Shown: positions 35,595-42,803 of the stretch, one piece after another
Numbering within the stretch: position 1 is the first letter of the stretch
How the letters are laid out: each line of letters starts with the position of its first letter
Source: Paracoccus versutus
GTDB taxonomy: Bacteria; Pseudomonadota; Alphaproteobacteria; Rhodobacterales; Rhodobacteraceae
Assembly (NCBI RefSeq): GCF_000763885.1
Contig: NZ_JRKO01000034.1
Location: forward strand, 1-64,000
Direction: 5' to 3'
DNA length: 64,000 nucleotides
Notes under the pieces: generated by a model
Database searches by the model: none
Told to the model about the DNA's origin: nothing
What the model saw: the letters and a program-made list of their open reading frames with translations, nothing else
Translations under genes and position numbers: made by a program

Positions 35595-36758
35595 TCAGGC
35601 GCGGCGCTGGTCGAAGCGACGGCCGATCATGGCGGCGGTGATGTTCACCTTCTGGATGTCCACCGCGCCGCCGGCGATGCCCCAGCCCCAGGAATCTCGC
35701 AGCCGGCGTTCCATCGGATATTCCTTGGAATAGCCGTAGCCGCCCATCAGCTGCACGGCATTGCCGGTCACTTCGCGCGAGATCTCGTTGGCAAAGCATT
35801 TCGCCAGCGAACTGTCCAGGATCGAAGGCATCCCGTCCTGGGCATTCTGCGCCGCGCGATGGATCAGAAGCCGCGCCGCATCGACGCGCAGCCGCATCTC
35901 GGCCAGCTTGATCTGCACCGCCTGGAAATCGACCAGCGGCCGGCCGAACTGGTGGCGTTCCTGGACATAGCCCAGCACATCCTCGAGCGCGCCGGAAGCC
36001 TGGCCCAGCGACATGGTGGCATTGCCGCAACGCTCCAGGTCGAAGGCTTCCATCAGCCGCTTGAAGCCGCCGCCGGGCACGACGACATTCTCCAGCGGCA
36101 GCTCGACATTGTCGAAGAACAGGTCGCTCGACGGCACGCCGCGGAACCCCATCAGCCGCTCTTGCGGGCCGAAGCTGAAGCCGGACGTGCCCTTTTCCAC
36201 ATAGACCGCACCGATCGAGCCCGCGCCCGGCCTGTCGTCGAAACGGGCATAGACCAGGTAGCCCTGGGCATGGCCGCCGCCGGAACACCAGCGCTTCGCG
36301 CCGTTCAGCACCACCTTGTCCGATTCGACGCGGGCGCGGGTCTTCAGGTCGGTCAGGGCCGAGCCGGCATCGGGTTCGGACATGCCGATGGCGACGACCT
36401 TCTCGCCCCGGCAGACGGCGGGGATCACCCGCGCCTTCAGGCTTTCCGGCGCGAAACGCTCGATGGCGCGCACCGGGCCGACGCAGGATTCGAAGACCGG
36501 AAACGCCACGGCCGAGCTGATCTTGGCGAACTCCTCGACGACGAGCAGCGCCTCCAGGTTGCCAAGCCCCATGCCGCCGTATTCCTCGGCCACGTTGATG
36601 CCAAGAAAGCCCAGCTCGGCATAGCGCCTGACCCATTCATGCGGGACGGGCTCTGCCTTCTCTTCAAGGTCGCGGGCAAGATCCACCAGCTCGGTGCGGG
36701 CGAACTTGCGCGCCGCCTCTTGCAGGTCACGCTGGATCTCGGTCAGCCGGAAATCCAT
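35595..36758 (-). CDS. Acyl-CoA dehydrogenase
   Basis: The 387-residue flavoenzyme has the family motifs GMSEPDAGSAL, WCSGGGHA, RERHQFGRP-like QERHQFGRPL and MGGYGYSKEYP. The usual C-terminal catalytic Glu position (YEGT in many members) reads GIAGGA, so it is absent there. Glu242 in FDLERCG sits where isovaleryl-CoA dehydrogenase places its catalytic base, so it probably serves instead. It desaturates an acyl-CoA and passes electrons to ETF. The start at 36758 follows GGAGGAGAGG; a TTG four codons earlier is unlikely. It is the first gene of a two-gene leftward operon. Confidence 0.93.
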   Translation of the reverse strand: MDFRLTEIQRDLQEAARKFARTELVDLARDLEEKAEPVPHEWVRRYAELGFLGINVAEEYGGMGLGNLEALLVVEEFAKISSAVAFPVFESCVGPVRAIERFAPESLKARVIPAVCRGEKVVAIGMSEPDAGSALTDLKTRARVESDKVVLNGAKRWCSGGGHAQGYLVYARFDDRPGAGSIGAVYVEKGTSGFSFGPQERLMGFRGVPSSDLFFDNVELPLENVVVPGGGFKRLMEAFDLERCGNATMSLGQASGALEDVLGYVQERHQFGRPLVDFQAVQIKLAEMRLRVDAARLLIHRAAQNAQDGMPSILDSSLAKCFANEISREVTGNAVQLMGGYGYSKEYPMERRLRDSWGWGIAGGAVDIQKVNITAAMIGRRFDQRRA

Positions 36759-36884
36759 CCTCTCCTCCAAAAATACAGTTTATGCTTTCTTAGTATACGT
36801 AAAGGCCATCGTTTGAACATATATAAATTGACACGCCCGCAAGAATCGACCAGTTTCCGGGGGCAAGACGAGCGGGAGAGGGCC
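36759..36884. promoter_or_regulatory. Divergent promoter region between acyl-CoA dehydrogenase and E1alpha genes
   Basis: AATACAG at 36772-36778 and the palindrome GTATAC at 36793-36798 stand about two helical turns apart in an AT-rich gap. They belong to the same box family as the other promoter gaps. CGGGAGAGGGCC before 36885 is the ribosome site of E1alpha. Confidence 0.5.
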
Positions 36885-37850
36885 ATGCAACAAAGCCGCA
36901 CCGACATCCTGAAGGCCTATCGGCAGATGCGGATGATCCGGGACTTCGAGGAAAGACTGCATATCGAGAATCGCAGCGGCGAGATCGCCGGCTTCACGCA
37001 TCTGTATGCGGGGCAAGAGGCGATCGCCGTCGGCATCTGCGAGCATCTGACCGACCGCGACTATATCAGTTCGACCCATCGCGGGCATGGCCATTGCATC
37101 GCCAAGGGCTGCGACCCGCGGCTGATGATGCACGAGATCTATGGCCGCGCCGACGGGCTGTGCAAGGGCCGCGGCGGCTCGATGCACATCGCCGACATCG
37201 ACAAGGGGATGCTGGGCGCGAACGGCATCGTCGGCGGCGGCCCGCCCATCGCGGTGGGGGCGGCGCTGGTCTGCCAGGCGCGCGGCGACGGCAGCGTGGC
37301 GGTGTCCTTCGGCGGCGGCGGCTCGTCGAACCAGGGCACGGTCTTCGAGGCGATGAACATGGCCGTCGTGCTGAAGCTGCCCAAGATCTTCGTCTTCGAA
37401 CTGAACGGCTATTCCGAACACACCGGCGAAGGCTATGGCATCGGCTCGGACCTGGTCGGGCGGACGCGAGGCTTCGGGCTGCCGGTGTTCGAAGCGGACG
37501 GTTTCGACTATTTCTCGGTCCACCAGGCGATGGCGGATGCGCTGGAGCATGTGCGCGCAGGCAAGGGCCCCTGCGCCCTGATCGCCGAGGCGACCCGCTA
37601 TTTCGGTCATTTCGAGGGCGACCCGCAGAACTACCGCGCCAAGGACGAGGTCAAGACCCTGCGCGAGACCCAGGACGCCCTGCTGCGTTTCCGCCGGAAA
37701 GTCACCGAGGCCAAGCTGATCGAGGCGGCCGAGCTGGATGCCATCGACGCCGAGATCGCAGCCTTCATCGAGGATTGCGTGGCCTCGGCCCGCAAGGCGC
37801 CGGCGCCGGGGGTCGAGATCATGCTCTCTGACGTCTATGCCGATTACTAG
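36885..37850 (+). CDS. 2-oxoacid/acetoin dehydrogenase-like E1 alpha subunit (ThDP-dependent)
   Basis: The 321-residue protein follows the E1alpha plan: HLYAGQEAIAVG, STHRGHGH, KGRGGSMH and NQGTVFEAMNMA. Length and motifs are closest to acetoin dehydrogenase AcoA. The Mg-binding GDG motif of the ThDP site reads GGG: Gly145 replaces the Asp (codon ggc at 37317), and the later ENN reads ELN, keeping Asn174. The cofactor site is therefore atypical. With E1beta it would decarboxylate a 2-oxoacid or cleave an acyloin and transfer the acyl group to lipoyl-E2. The start at 36885 follows GGGAGAGG; the longer open frame upstream is not family-like. Confidence 0.9.
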   Translation: MQQSRTDILKAYRQMRMIRDFEERLHIENRSGEIAGFTHLYAGQEAIAVGICEHLTDRDYISSTHRGHGHCIAKGCDPRLMMHEIYGRADGLCKGRGGSMHIADIDKGMLGANGIVGGGPPIAVGAALVCQARGDGSVAVSFGGGGSSNQGTVFEAMNMAVVLKLPKIFVFELNGYSEHTGEGYGIGSDLVGRTRGFGLPVFEADGFDYFSVHQAMADALEHVRAGKGPCALIAEATRYFGHFEGDPQNYRAKDEVKTLRETQDALLRFRRKVTEAKLIEAAELDAIDAEIAAFIEDCVASARKAPAPGVEIMLSDVYADY

Positions 37851-37859
37851 GACCGCATC

Positions 37860-38873
37860 ATGACCGTGAAGACTATGCGAGAGGCGCTGAACGAGGCGCT
37901 GTTTCAGGAGATGCGCCGCGATCCCGGCGTCATCGTCATCGGCGAGGACGTATCGGGCGGTGCCGGCGGCTCGTCGGGCAGCCGCGATGCGGCCGGCGGC
38001 ATCTTCGGCGTGACCAAGGGTCTGATGGGCGAGTTCGGCGACAAGCGCGTCATCGACACGCCGATTTCGGAAAGCGCCATCATCGGCCTGGCCAATGGCG
38101 CGGCGCTGGCCGGCATGCGCCCGGTGGCCGAGCTGATGTTCGCCGATTTCGTCGGCGTCGCCATGGACCAGATCTATAACCAGATGGCCAAGTTCCGCTA
38201 TATGTTCGGCGGCAAGGCCAAGGCGCCCATCGTCGTGCGCATGTCCATGGGCGCCGGCATGAACGCCGCCGCCCAGCACAGCCAGACCATCTATTCCATG
38301 CTTTCGGCCGTGCCGGGGCTGAAGGTGGTGGTGCCGTCGAACCCGGCCGATGCCAAGGGCATGCTGGCCGCAGCGATCCGCGACGACGACCCGGTGATCT
38401 TCCTGGAACACAAGGCGCTTTATTCCAGCAAGGGCGAGGTGCCGGACGGCGAATACGTGGCGCCGCTGCATGGCGCGAGCCTGGTGCAATCGGGCAAGGA
38501 CGCGACCGTGGTCACGCTGGGCCGCATGGTCTCCTTTGCCGCAAAGGCGGCGGCGAAGCTGGCCGGGGACGGGATCACCGTCGATCTGATCGACCTGCGT
38601 TCCACCTCGCCCATCGATGAAGAGATGATCCTGGAAAGCCTGTCGCTGACCGGGCGGCTGGTGGTCGTGGACGAATCCAACCCGGTCTGCTCGATCGCCT
38701 CGGAAATCGCCGCCATCGCGGCCGAAAAGGGCTTTGCCTCGCTGCGTGCGCCGGTGGTGCGGGTCACGGCGCCGCATACGCCGGTGCCCTTCGCCCGCGA
38801 ATTGGAGCGCATGTATGTTCCCGGCCCCGACCGGATCGAAGCGGCCATCCGCAAAGCCGTGAAAGGAGAGTGA
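37860..38873 (+). CDS. 2-oxoacid/acetoin dehydrogenase-like E1 beta subunit
   Basis: The 337-residue protein has the E1beta pattern: MREALNEAL, VIGEDVSGG, DTPISESAIIGLANGAA (with the Glu that activates ThDP), FADFVGVAMDQIYNQMAKFRYMFGG and a VVVVDESNP-type C-terminal domain. It is the partner of E1alpha. Ends and spacing (9 bases after E1alpha, 2 bases before the E2 start) show a tight operon. The beta subunit looks fully conserved, so the odd E1alpha site is not part of general decay. Confidence 0.94.
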   Translation: MTVKTMREALNEALFQEMRRDPGVIVIGEDVSGGAGGSSGSRDAAGGIFGVTKGLMGEFGDKRVIDTPISESAIIGLANGAALAGMRPVAELMFADFVGVAMDQIYNQMAKFRYMFGGKAKAPIVVRMSMGAGMNAAAQHSQTIYSMLSAVPGLKVVVPSNPADAKGMLAAAIRDDDPVIFLEHKALYSSKGEVPDGEYVAPLHGASLVQSGKDATVVTLGRMVSFAAKAAAKLAGDGITVDLIDLRSTSPIDEEMILESLSLTGRLVVVDESNPVCSIASEIAAIAAEKGFASLRAPVVRVTAPHTPVPFARELERMYVPGPDRIEAAIRKAVKGE

Positions 38874-38875
38874 GC

Positions 38876-40303
38876 ATGGCCCGGATCCATCCCGTCACCC
38901 TGCCGAAATGGGGCCTTGAAATGTCCGAGGGCCAGATCTCGCGCTGGATCGTCGCCGAGGGCGACAGCGTCGAGCCGGGCACCGAGCTGGTCGACATCGA
39001 GACCGACAAGATCGTCAATACGCTGGACACCGACAGGGGCGGCACCCTGCGCCGCATCCTGGTGCCCGAGGGCGAGACCGCCCCGGTCGGCGCGCTGATC
39101 GCCGTGCTGGCCGAGGCCGATGCCAGCGAGGCCGAGCTGGCCGAATTCATCGTCTCCTATGTGCCCGTCGATGCCTCGTTCGAACCCAAGGACGAGGGAC
39201 GGGCGGAATCCGCAGGGCCCGAACCCTCCCCCGCCGCCGATGCTCCTGCGGATGCCGGCGCCGCACCGAAAGCCTCCCCCTTGGCGCGCCGCATCGCCGA
39301 GCAGGACGGCATCGACCTGGCCGGGGTCGAGGGTTCGGGCTGGGGTGGCAAGATCAGGAAGGCCGACCTGCCGCCGCGCCCCGCCGCGCTTGCCCCCGAC
39401 GAGGCGGCAAGGCGGAATGCGGGCGCCCATGCCAGCCCGGTCGCGGTGAACTTCGCCAATGCGCTTGGCTTCGACCTGACCGGGCTGAAGCCAAGCGGCT
39501 ACCGCGGGCGCATCTCGCTGGCCGATGTGCAGGCGGCGGTCCAGGCGGCCGGCCTGTGGTCGCCGCAGGCCACCGCGATTCCCGCCGCGCCTGGGGCAGC
39601 GCCGGCAGCGGCTGCGGCGCAGGGGGTCGAGCAGCCCTTTACCGGGATGCGCAAATCCATCGCCAACGCGCTGCGCCATTCCAAGCAGACCGTGCCGCAT
39701 TTCTACACCGCCATGGATGTCGAGATGGACGCGCTGATGGCGCTGCGCAGCCAGTTCAACAGCGGGCGCGAGAGCGCGAGAATTTCGGTCAACGACTTCC
39801 TGCTGCGCGCCGCCGCCCTGGCCCTGGCAGCCCATCCCGAGGTGAACATCCAGGTCTCGGACAGCGGCATCACCCGCTTCGACCAGGTGGACCTGTGCGT
39901 CGCGGTCGCCATCGACGCCGGGCTGGTCACGCCGGTGATCCGCAATGCCGCCCAGCGGCCCCTGACCGAGATCTCGGCCGAAGCGGGCCGGCTGATCGCC
40001 GCCGCCCGCGACCGCAGCCTGACCGCCGAGGATCTGCGCGGCGGCACCTTCACCCTGTCCAACCTGGGCATGTATGGCGTGCGCAGTTTCGATGCGATCA
40101 TCAACCCGCCCCAGGGCGCGATCCTGGCGGTGGGCGGCCCCCGGCGCGAGGCGCGCGAGACCGCCGATGGCGGGCTGCGTTTCGCCAGCGTCGCGACGCT
40201 GACGCTGTCGGCCGATCACCGCGGCATCGACGGCGCGGTCGCCGCGCAGTTCCTCTCCACCCTCAAGGCCCGGATCGAAGCGCCGATGTCGCTGGTGATG
40301 TGA
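38876..40303 (+). CDS. Dihydrolipoamide acyltransferase E2 with two peripheral-subunit-binding domains
   Basis: The 475-residue protein has one lipoyl domain (Lys45 in ETDKIVN), then two E3/E1-binding (PSBD) repeats at about residues 131-166 (ASPLARRIAEQ...GSGWGGKI) and 185-221 (ASPVAVNFAN...PSGYRGRI). An Ala/Pro linker and the acyltransferase domain ending in SADHRGIDGA (catalytic His and Asp) follow. Most E2 proteins have a single PSBD. It passes the acyl group to CoA. A GTG overlapping the E1beta stop is possible, but the ATG at 38876 is better spaced from AAAGGAGAG. The partner E3 is probably lpdA at 18630. Confidence 0.93.
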   Translation: MARIHPVTLPKWGLEMSEGQISRWIVAEGDSVEPGTELVDIETDKIVNTLDTDRGGTLRRILVPEGETAPVGALIAVLAEADASEAELAEFIVSYVPVDASFEPKDEGRAESAGPEPSPAADAPADAGAAPKASPLARRIAEQDGIDLAGVEGSGWGGKIRKADLPPRPAALAPDEAARRNAGAHASPVAVNFANALGFDLTGLKPSGYRGRISLADVQAAVQAAGLWSPQATAIPAAPGAAPAAAAAQGVEQPFTGMRKSIANALRHSKQTVPHFYTAMDVEMDALMALRSQFNSGRESARISVNDFLLRAAALALAAHPEVNIQVSDSGITRFDQVDLCVAVAIDAGLVTPVIRNAAQRPLTEISAEAGRLIAAARDRSLTAEDLRGGTFTLSNLGMYGVRSFDAIINPPQGAILAVGGPRREARETADGGLRFASVATLTLSADHRGIDGAVAAQFLSTLKARIEAPMSLVM

Positions 40304-40322
40304 CGCCGCATCCCGGCGCGGC

Positions 40323-40346
40323 AAAGGCCCCCTTTCGGGGGCCTTT
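40323..40346. terminator. Intrinsic terminator after the E1-E2 operon
   Basis: A perfect 10-bp stem (AAAGGCCCCC/GGGGGCCTTT) with a TTTC loop, ending in T's and starting with A's, lies between convergent operons. It can serve both directions. Confidence 0.85.
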
Positions 40347-40347
40347 C

Positions 40348-40821
40348 CTATTCGGGGACGGGCCAATGCGCCGCGAAGGGATGCGAGGCGTCGTAAAGCT
40401 CCAGCAGTTCCACGACATTGCCGTCCGGGTCATGGCCATAGACCGCGTTGAAGGTCGGCCGCGGCAGGGGCGAGGAATGGAACACCACGCCCTTCTGCCG
40501 CAGCCGTTCGTATTCGGCGTCCAGATCCTGCACCGCCAGGCAAAGATGCGTCAGCCCGGCCCCGAACAGGCGCTGATGCGGGCTGCGCCGTTCCGGGGCC
40601 GGCGCCTCGAACTGGAACAGTTCCAGATAGCAGTTCCGGTGCCGCAGCATCGCCAATTGTGCGGCCGAACCGCTGGCGCCCAGCAGCGCGTTCTGGACCT
40701 CGGCATCGGCGGTCCAGGACTGGCGGTGGACCAGCTCGAACCCCAGCACCTCGGTATAGAAGCCGATCAGCCTTTCGATGTCATGGGTCGAGATCGCCGC
40801 GTGATGAACCCCCAGGATCAC
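40348..40821 (-). CDS. VOC family (glyoxalase-fold) protein
   Basis: The 157-residue protein is a two-module VOC protein with a clear metal set: His in LGVHHAAIST, Glu in CYLELFQF, His in LTHLCLAV and Glu in GNVVELLE. It is closely similar to the VOC protein at 46621 (both MILG.HHAAIST.D and AVYGHDPDGNV or SVYGHDPDGNV). Roles such as epimerase, lyase or isomerase of acyl-CoA or diketone intermediates are possible. The start is GTG overlapping the previous stop as GTGA. It shares an operon with a SnoaL-like gene. Confidence 0.86.
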   Translation of the reverse strand: MILGVHHAAISTHDIERLIGFYTEVLGFELVHRQSWTADAEVQNALLGASGSAAQLAMLRHRNCYLELFQFEAPAPERRSPHQRLFGAGLTHLCLAVQDLDAEYERLRQKGVVFHSSPLPRPTFNAVYGHDPDGNVVELLELYDASHPFAAHWPVPE

Positions 40822-41384
40822 GCCCGCTGTTCCTCGGGCTGGTAATGCCGCAGCCAGCCGGTCCAGCTGGGCAGCGATTCAGGATAGTCGCCGGGCATCG
40901 GCGCCTCGTATCCGCGCTGGCGCAGCGGCGAGGCCAGCGCCTCGGCATAGCTTTGCACCGGGACGTAATACAGGAACTTCAGCAGCCGCGAGGCGAAATA
41001 CCATTTCCCGTCGCGGCGGCGGTATTCGTCCTCGTAGCGTAGCGAGCCGACCAGCACCTGCTGGTTGCGCACCGCCTCGGCATGGCAGAACACCTCGCCG
41101 GTGGCGCGGTCCGGGTCGGCGGGATCGAAGGTGACGACAGTGTCATGGGTCCAGTGGACCGACAGGCCCAGCACCTCGAACCGCTTGCGATACATCTGCA
41201 TGATGCCCCCGAGCCCCTCGCCCTTCATGCGTCCGTCGGCGGAGCGCACCCAGGAATCCTCGCGAAACAGCGACCGCAACAGGGGCACGTCGCGGTCGTC
41301 GCAGGCTTTGCAGTAATGCGAAATCAGCGCCAGGATCTCGGCACGCGATTCCAGGCGGTCCAGCCGGGTTTCCAGATCGGTCAA
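40818..41384 (-). CDS. SnoaL-like / NTF2-fold protein
   Basis: The 188-residue protein has the SnoaL_4 layout: ETRLDRLESRAEILALISHYCKACDDRD, then LFREDSW and a cone-shaped half-barrel region ending RRRDGKWYFASRLLK. The family contains isomerases, dehydratases and small subunits of hydroxylases. A role as cyclase, isomerase or accessory subunit here is open. I accept the TTG start at 41384 because GGGAGAG is correctly spaced and the next methionine would remove conserved residues. The gene lies at the divergent promoter with the hot-dog operon. Confidence 0.8.
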   Translation of the reverse strand: MTDLETRLDRLESRAEILALISHYCKACDDRDVPLLRSLFREDSWVRSADGRMKGEGLGGIMQMYRKRFEVLGLSVHWTHDTVVTFDPADPDRATGEVFCHAEAVRNQQVLVGSLRYEDEYRRRDGKWYFASRLLKFLYYVPVQSYAEALASPLRQRGYEAPMPGDYPESLPSWTGWLRHYQPEEQRA

Positions 41385-41498
41385 CTTGTCTCTCCCTTAC
41401 AGCAGTAAAACTGTTATTGCACACATTGACTCGGTTTTCATTATATAGTTTTATCGTTTGTGTATAAATATGCCGCGCAGCCAGTTCGGGATCCGCTG
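41385..41498. promoter_or_regulatory. Divergent promoter region with TTGTGTATA box
   Basis: TTGTGTATA at 41458-41466 and TTATATA at 41441-41447 (about 21 bp from the GTATA part) lie in an AT-rich gap between the SnoaL-like gene and the hot-dog operon. A GTG at 41460 could in theory start the next gene, but it is inside the box and was rejected. Confidence 0.45.
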
Positions 41499-42026
41499 AT
41501 GACCCTTGACGCGTTCCACCCTCTCAAGGCCTCGGAAAGCACCCCGCCCGCACCGGAGGGCTGGATCGAGCTGCCCTCGCCCGGCGGGTTCTGCGACACC
41601 TTCGGCCCCGTGCATGCGACGCGCGACGGGGCGGGGCAATTCGCGGTAGGCTTTCGTTGCGCGGAACGCCACCTGAACCCATCGCGCTATTGCCACGGCG
41701 CGGCGCTGGCGGCCTTTACCGACATGCAGGCTTACGGCGTGCAGCATCTGGTCGGCCATGCGGCGGCGGTGGTGCCCACGATCTCGATGAACATCGACTT
41801 CCTGTCCATCGTCCACCTCGGCGACTGGGTGCGCGGCGACATCGAGGTGACGCGCAAGACCCGCAACCTGGTCTTTGCCCAGATGCGATGCAGCGTCGGC
41901 GACCGGCCGGTGATGAACGCCCGAGCCCTGTTCAAGGTGATGGCGATGGACGCGCTGGCCGACACCACCTATTTCGACCGCATCGGCCCCGAGATCGAGC
42001 GCCGCTTCGCGCGCATCGGCCGCTGA
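41499..42026 (+). CDS. Hot-dog fold thioesterase-like protein (PaaI-type)
   Basis: The 175-residue protein is a single hot-dog domain with a PaaI-like segment HLNPSRYCHGAALAAFTDMQAYG (an HGG-like site with a following Asp) and TISMNIDFLSIVHLGDWVRG. PaaI-type enzymes hydrolyse acyl-CoA thioesters, often to rescue trapped CoA. I chose the ATG at 41499; its ribosome site is weak (CGGGA). It starts an operon with two small hot-dog genes and a synthetase, coupled by overlapping stop and start (TGATG). Confidence 0.82.
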   Translation: MTLDAFHPLKASESTPPAPEGWIELPSPGGFCDTFGPVHATRDGAGQFAVGFRCAERHLNPSRYCHGAALAAFTDMQAYGVQHLVGHAAAVVPTISMNIDFLSIVHLGDWVRGDIEVTRKTRNLVFAQMRCSVGDRPVMNARALFKVMAMDALADTTYFDRIGPEIERRFARIGR

Positions 42027-42442
42027 TGGCAAGCCAGCCCCCCATCCCCGGCAGGCGATACGACCTGACCGCCGCGCTGGACGACCGGGTGCGCGCACTT
42101 TGCGCCGCCCCGCCGCGGCAGGGCGACCTGGCGCATCCGATCCACGCCTATCTGGGCGCGCTGGCGGCAATGCCGGCGCCCATCGGCGATTTCAGCCGCA
42201 ACCTGGGGCTGGCCTTCGATGCCGGTCCGGTGCTGGGCGAATGCCGGCTGTCCTTTCCCGGCCGGCTGCGGGTCGGCCAAGCCTATGACGCCACGGTCGA
42301 GGTTCTGGACCTGACGCGCAAGCCCAGCCGCCGCTTTGGCCAGGCCGACCATCTGGCGCTGGCCATCACGCTGTCGGACCAGGCCGGCCCGGCCAGCGTG
42401 CTGCAATTCAGGATGATTACCCCGGTGGTGGCCGATGACTGA
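42026..42442 (+). CDS. FAS1/MaoC-N-like hot-dog protein, likely non-catalytic half of a dehydratase
   Basis: The 138-residue protein has the hot-dog pattern GRLRVGQAYDATVEVLDLTRKPSRRFG but no D-x4-H active site. It is coupled to the upstream thioesterase by TGATG and overlaps the next MaoC-like gene by 8 bases. In several bacteria a non-catalytic and a catalytic hot-dog subunit pair as an enoyl-CoA hydratase (for example ChsH1/ChsH2). This gene and the next look like such a pair. The assignment of the family is by pattern only. Confidence 0.65.
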   Translation: MASQPPIPGRRYDLTAALDDRVRALCAAPPRQGDLAHPIHAYLGALAAMPAPIGDFSRNLGLAFDAGPVLGECRLSFPGRLRVGQAYDATVEVLDLTRKPSRRFGQADHLALAITLSDQAGPASVLQFRMITPVVADD

Positions 42443-42803
42443 CAGGCAGGACGAAACCGGCTGGAGCTTCGGCCCGGTCAGCGGCCCCGACATGGCGGAA
42501 TGGTGCGCGCTTCTGCGCGACGACAACACCATCCACCTGCGGCGCGAGGCCGCCGAGGCGGCGGGCTTCGGCCCCCGGCGCGTCAATCCCGGCCCGGCCA
42601 ACCTGGCCTATGTCATCAGCGCCGCCATGGCCGCCCATCCGCAGGCCGAGTTCGCCGAGATCGCCGCCTTCTTCGCCGACAACGTCTTCGAAGGCGACCG
42701 GCTTGCCGCCCGGCTGACCCCCGAGCCCGGCGGCGCACTTTACGCCGAGGGGCGCGGGGCACCGGTCCTGCGGGTCCAATTCAGCTTCAAGGAGCATGAC
42801 TGA
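42435..42803 (+). CDS. MaoC-like dehydratase, catalytic half
   Basis: The 122-residue hot-dog protein has a hydratase-2-like active site, DDNTIHLRREAAEAAGF, in which Asp and His are four residues apart; NPGPANLAYV follows. It is shorter than stand-alone MaoC proteins and lacks the N-terminal half, which the preceding gene may supply. It probably hydrates or dehydrates an unsaturated acyl-CoA. Its stop overlaps the synthetase start (TGATG). Confidence 0.8.
   Translation: MTDRQDETGWSFGPVSGPDMAEWCALLRDDNTIHLRREAAEAAGFGPRRVNPGPANLAYVISAAMAAHPQAEFAEIAAFFADNVFEGDRLAARLTPEPGGALYAEGRGAPVLRVQFSFKEHD

Noticed and set aside
41460..41498. A GTG start for the hot-dog thioesterase 13 codons earlier.
   Set aside because: It lies inside the TTGTGTATA box and has no ribosome site; the added residues are not family-like.
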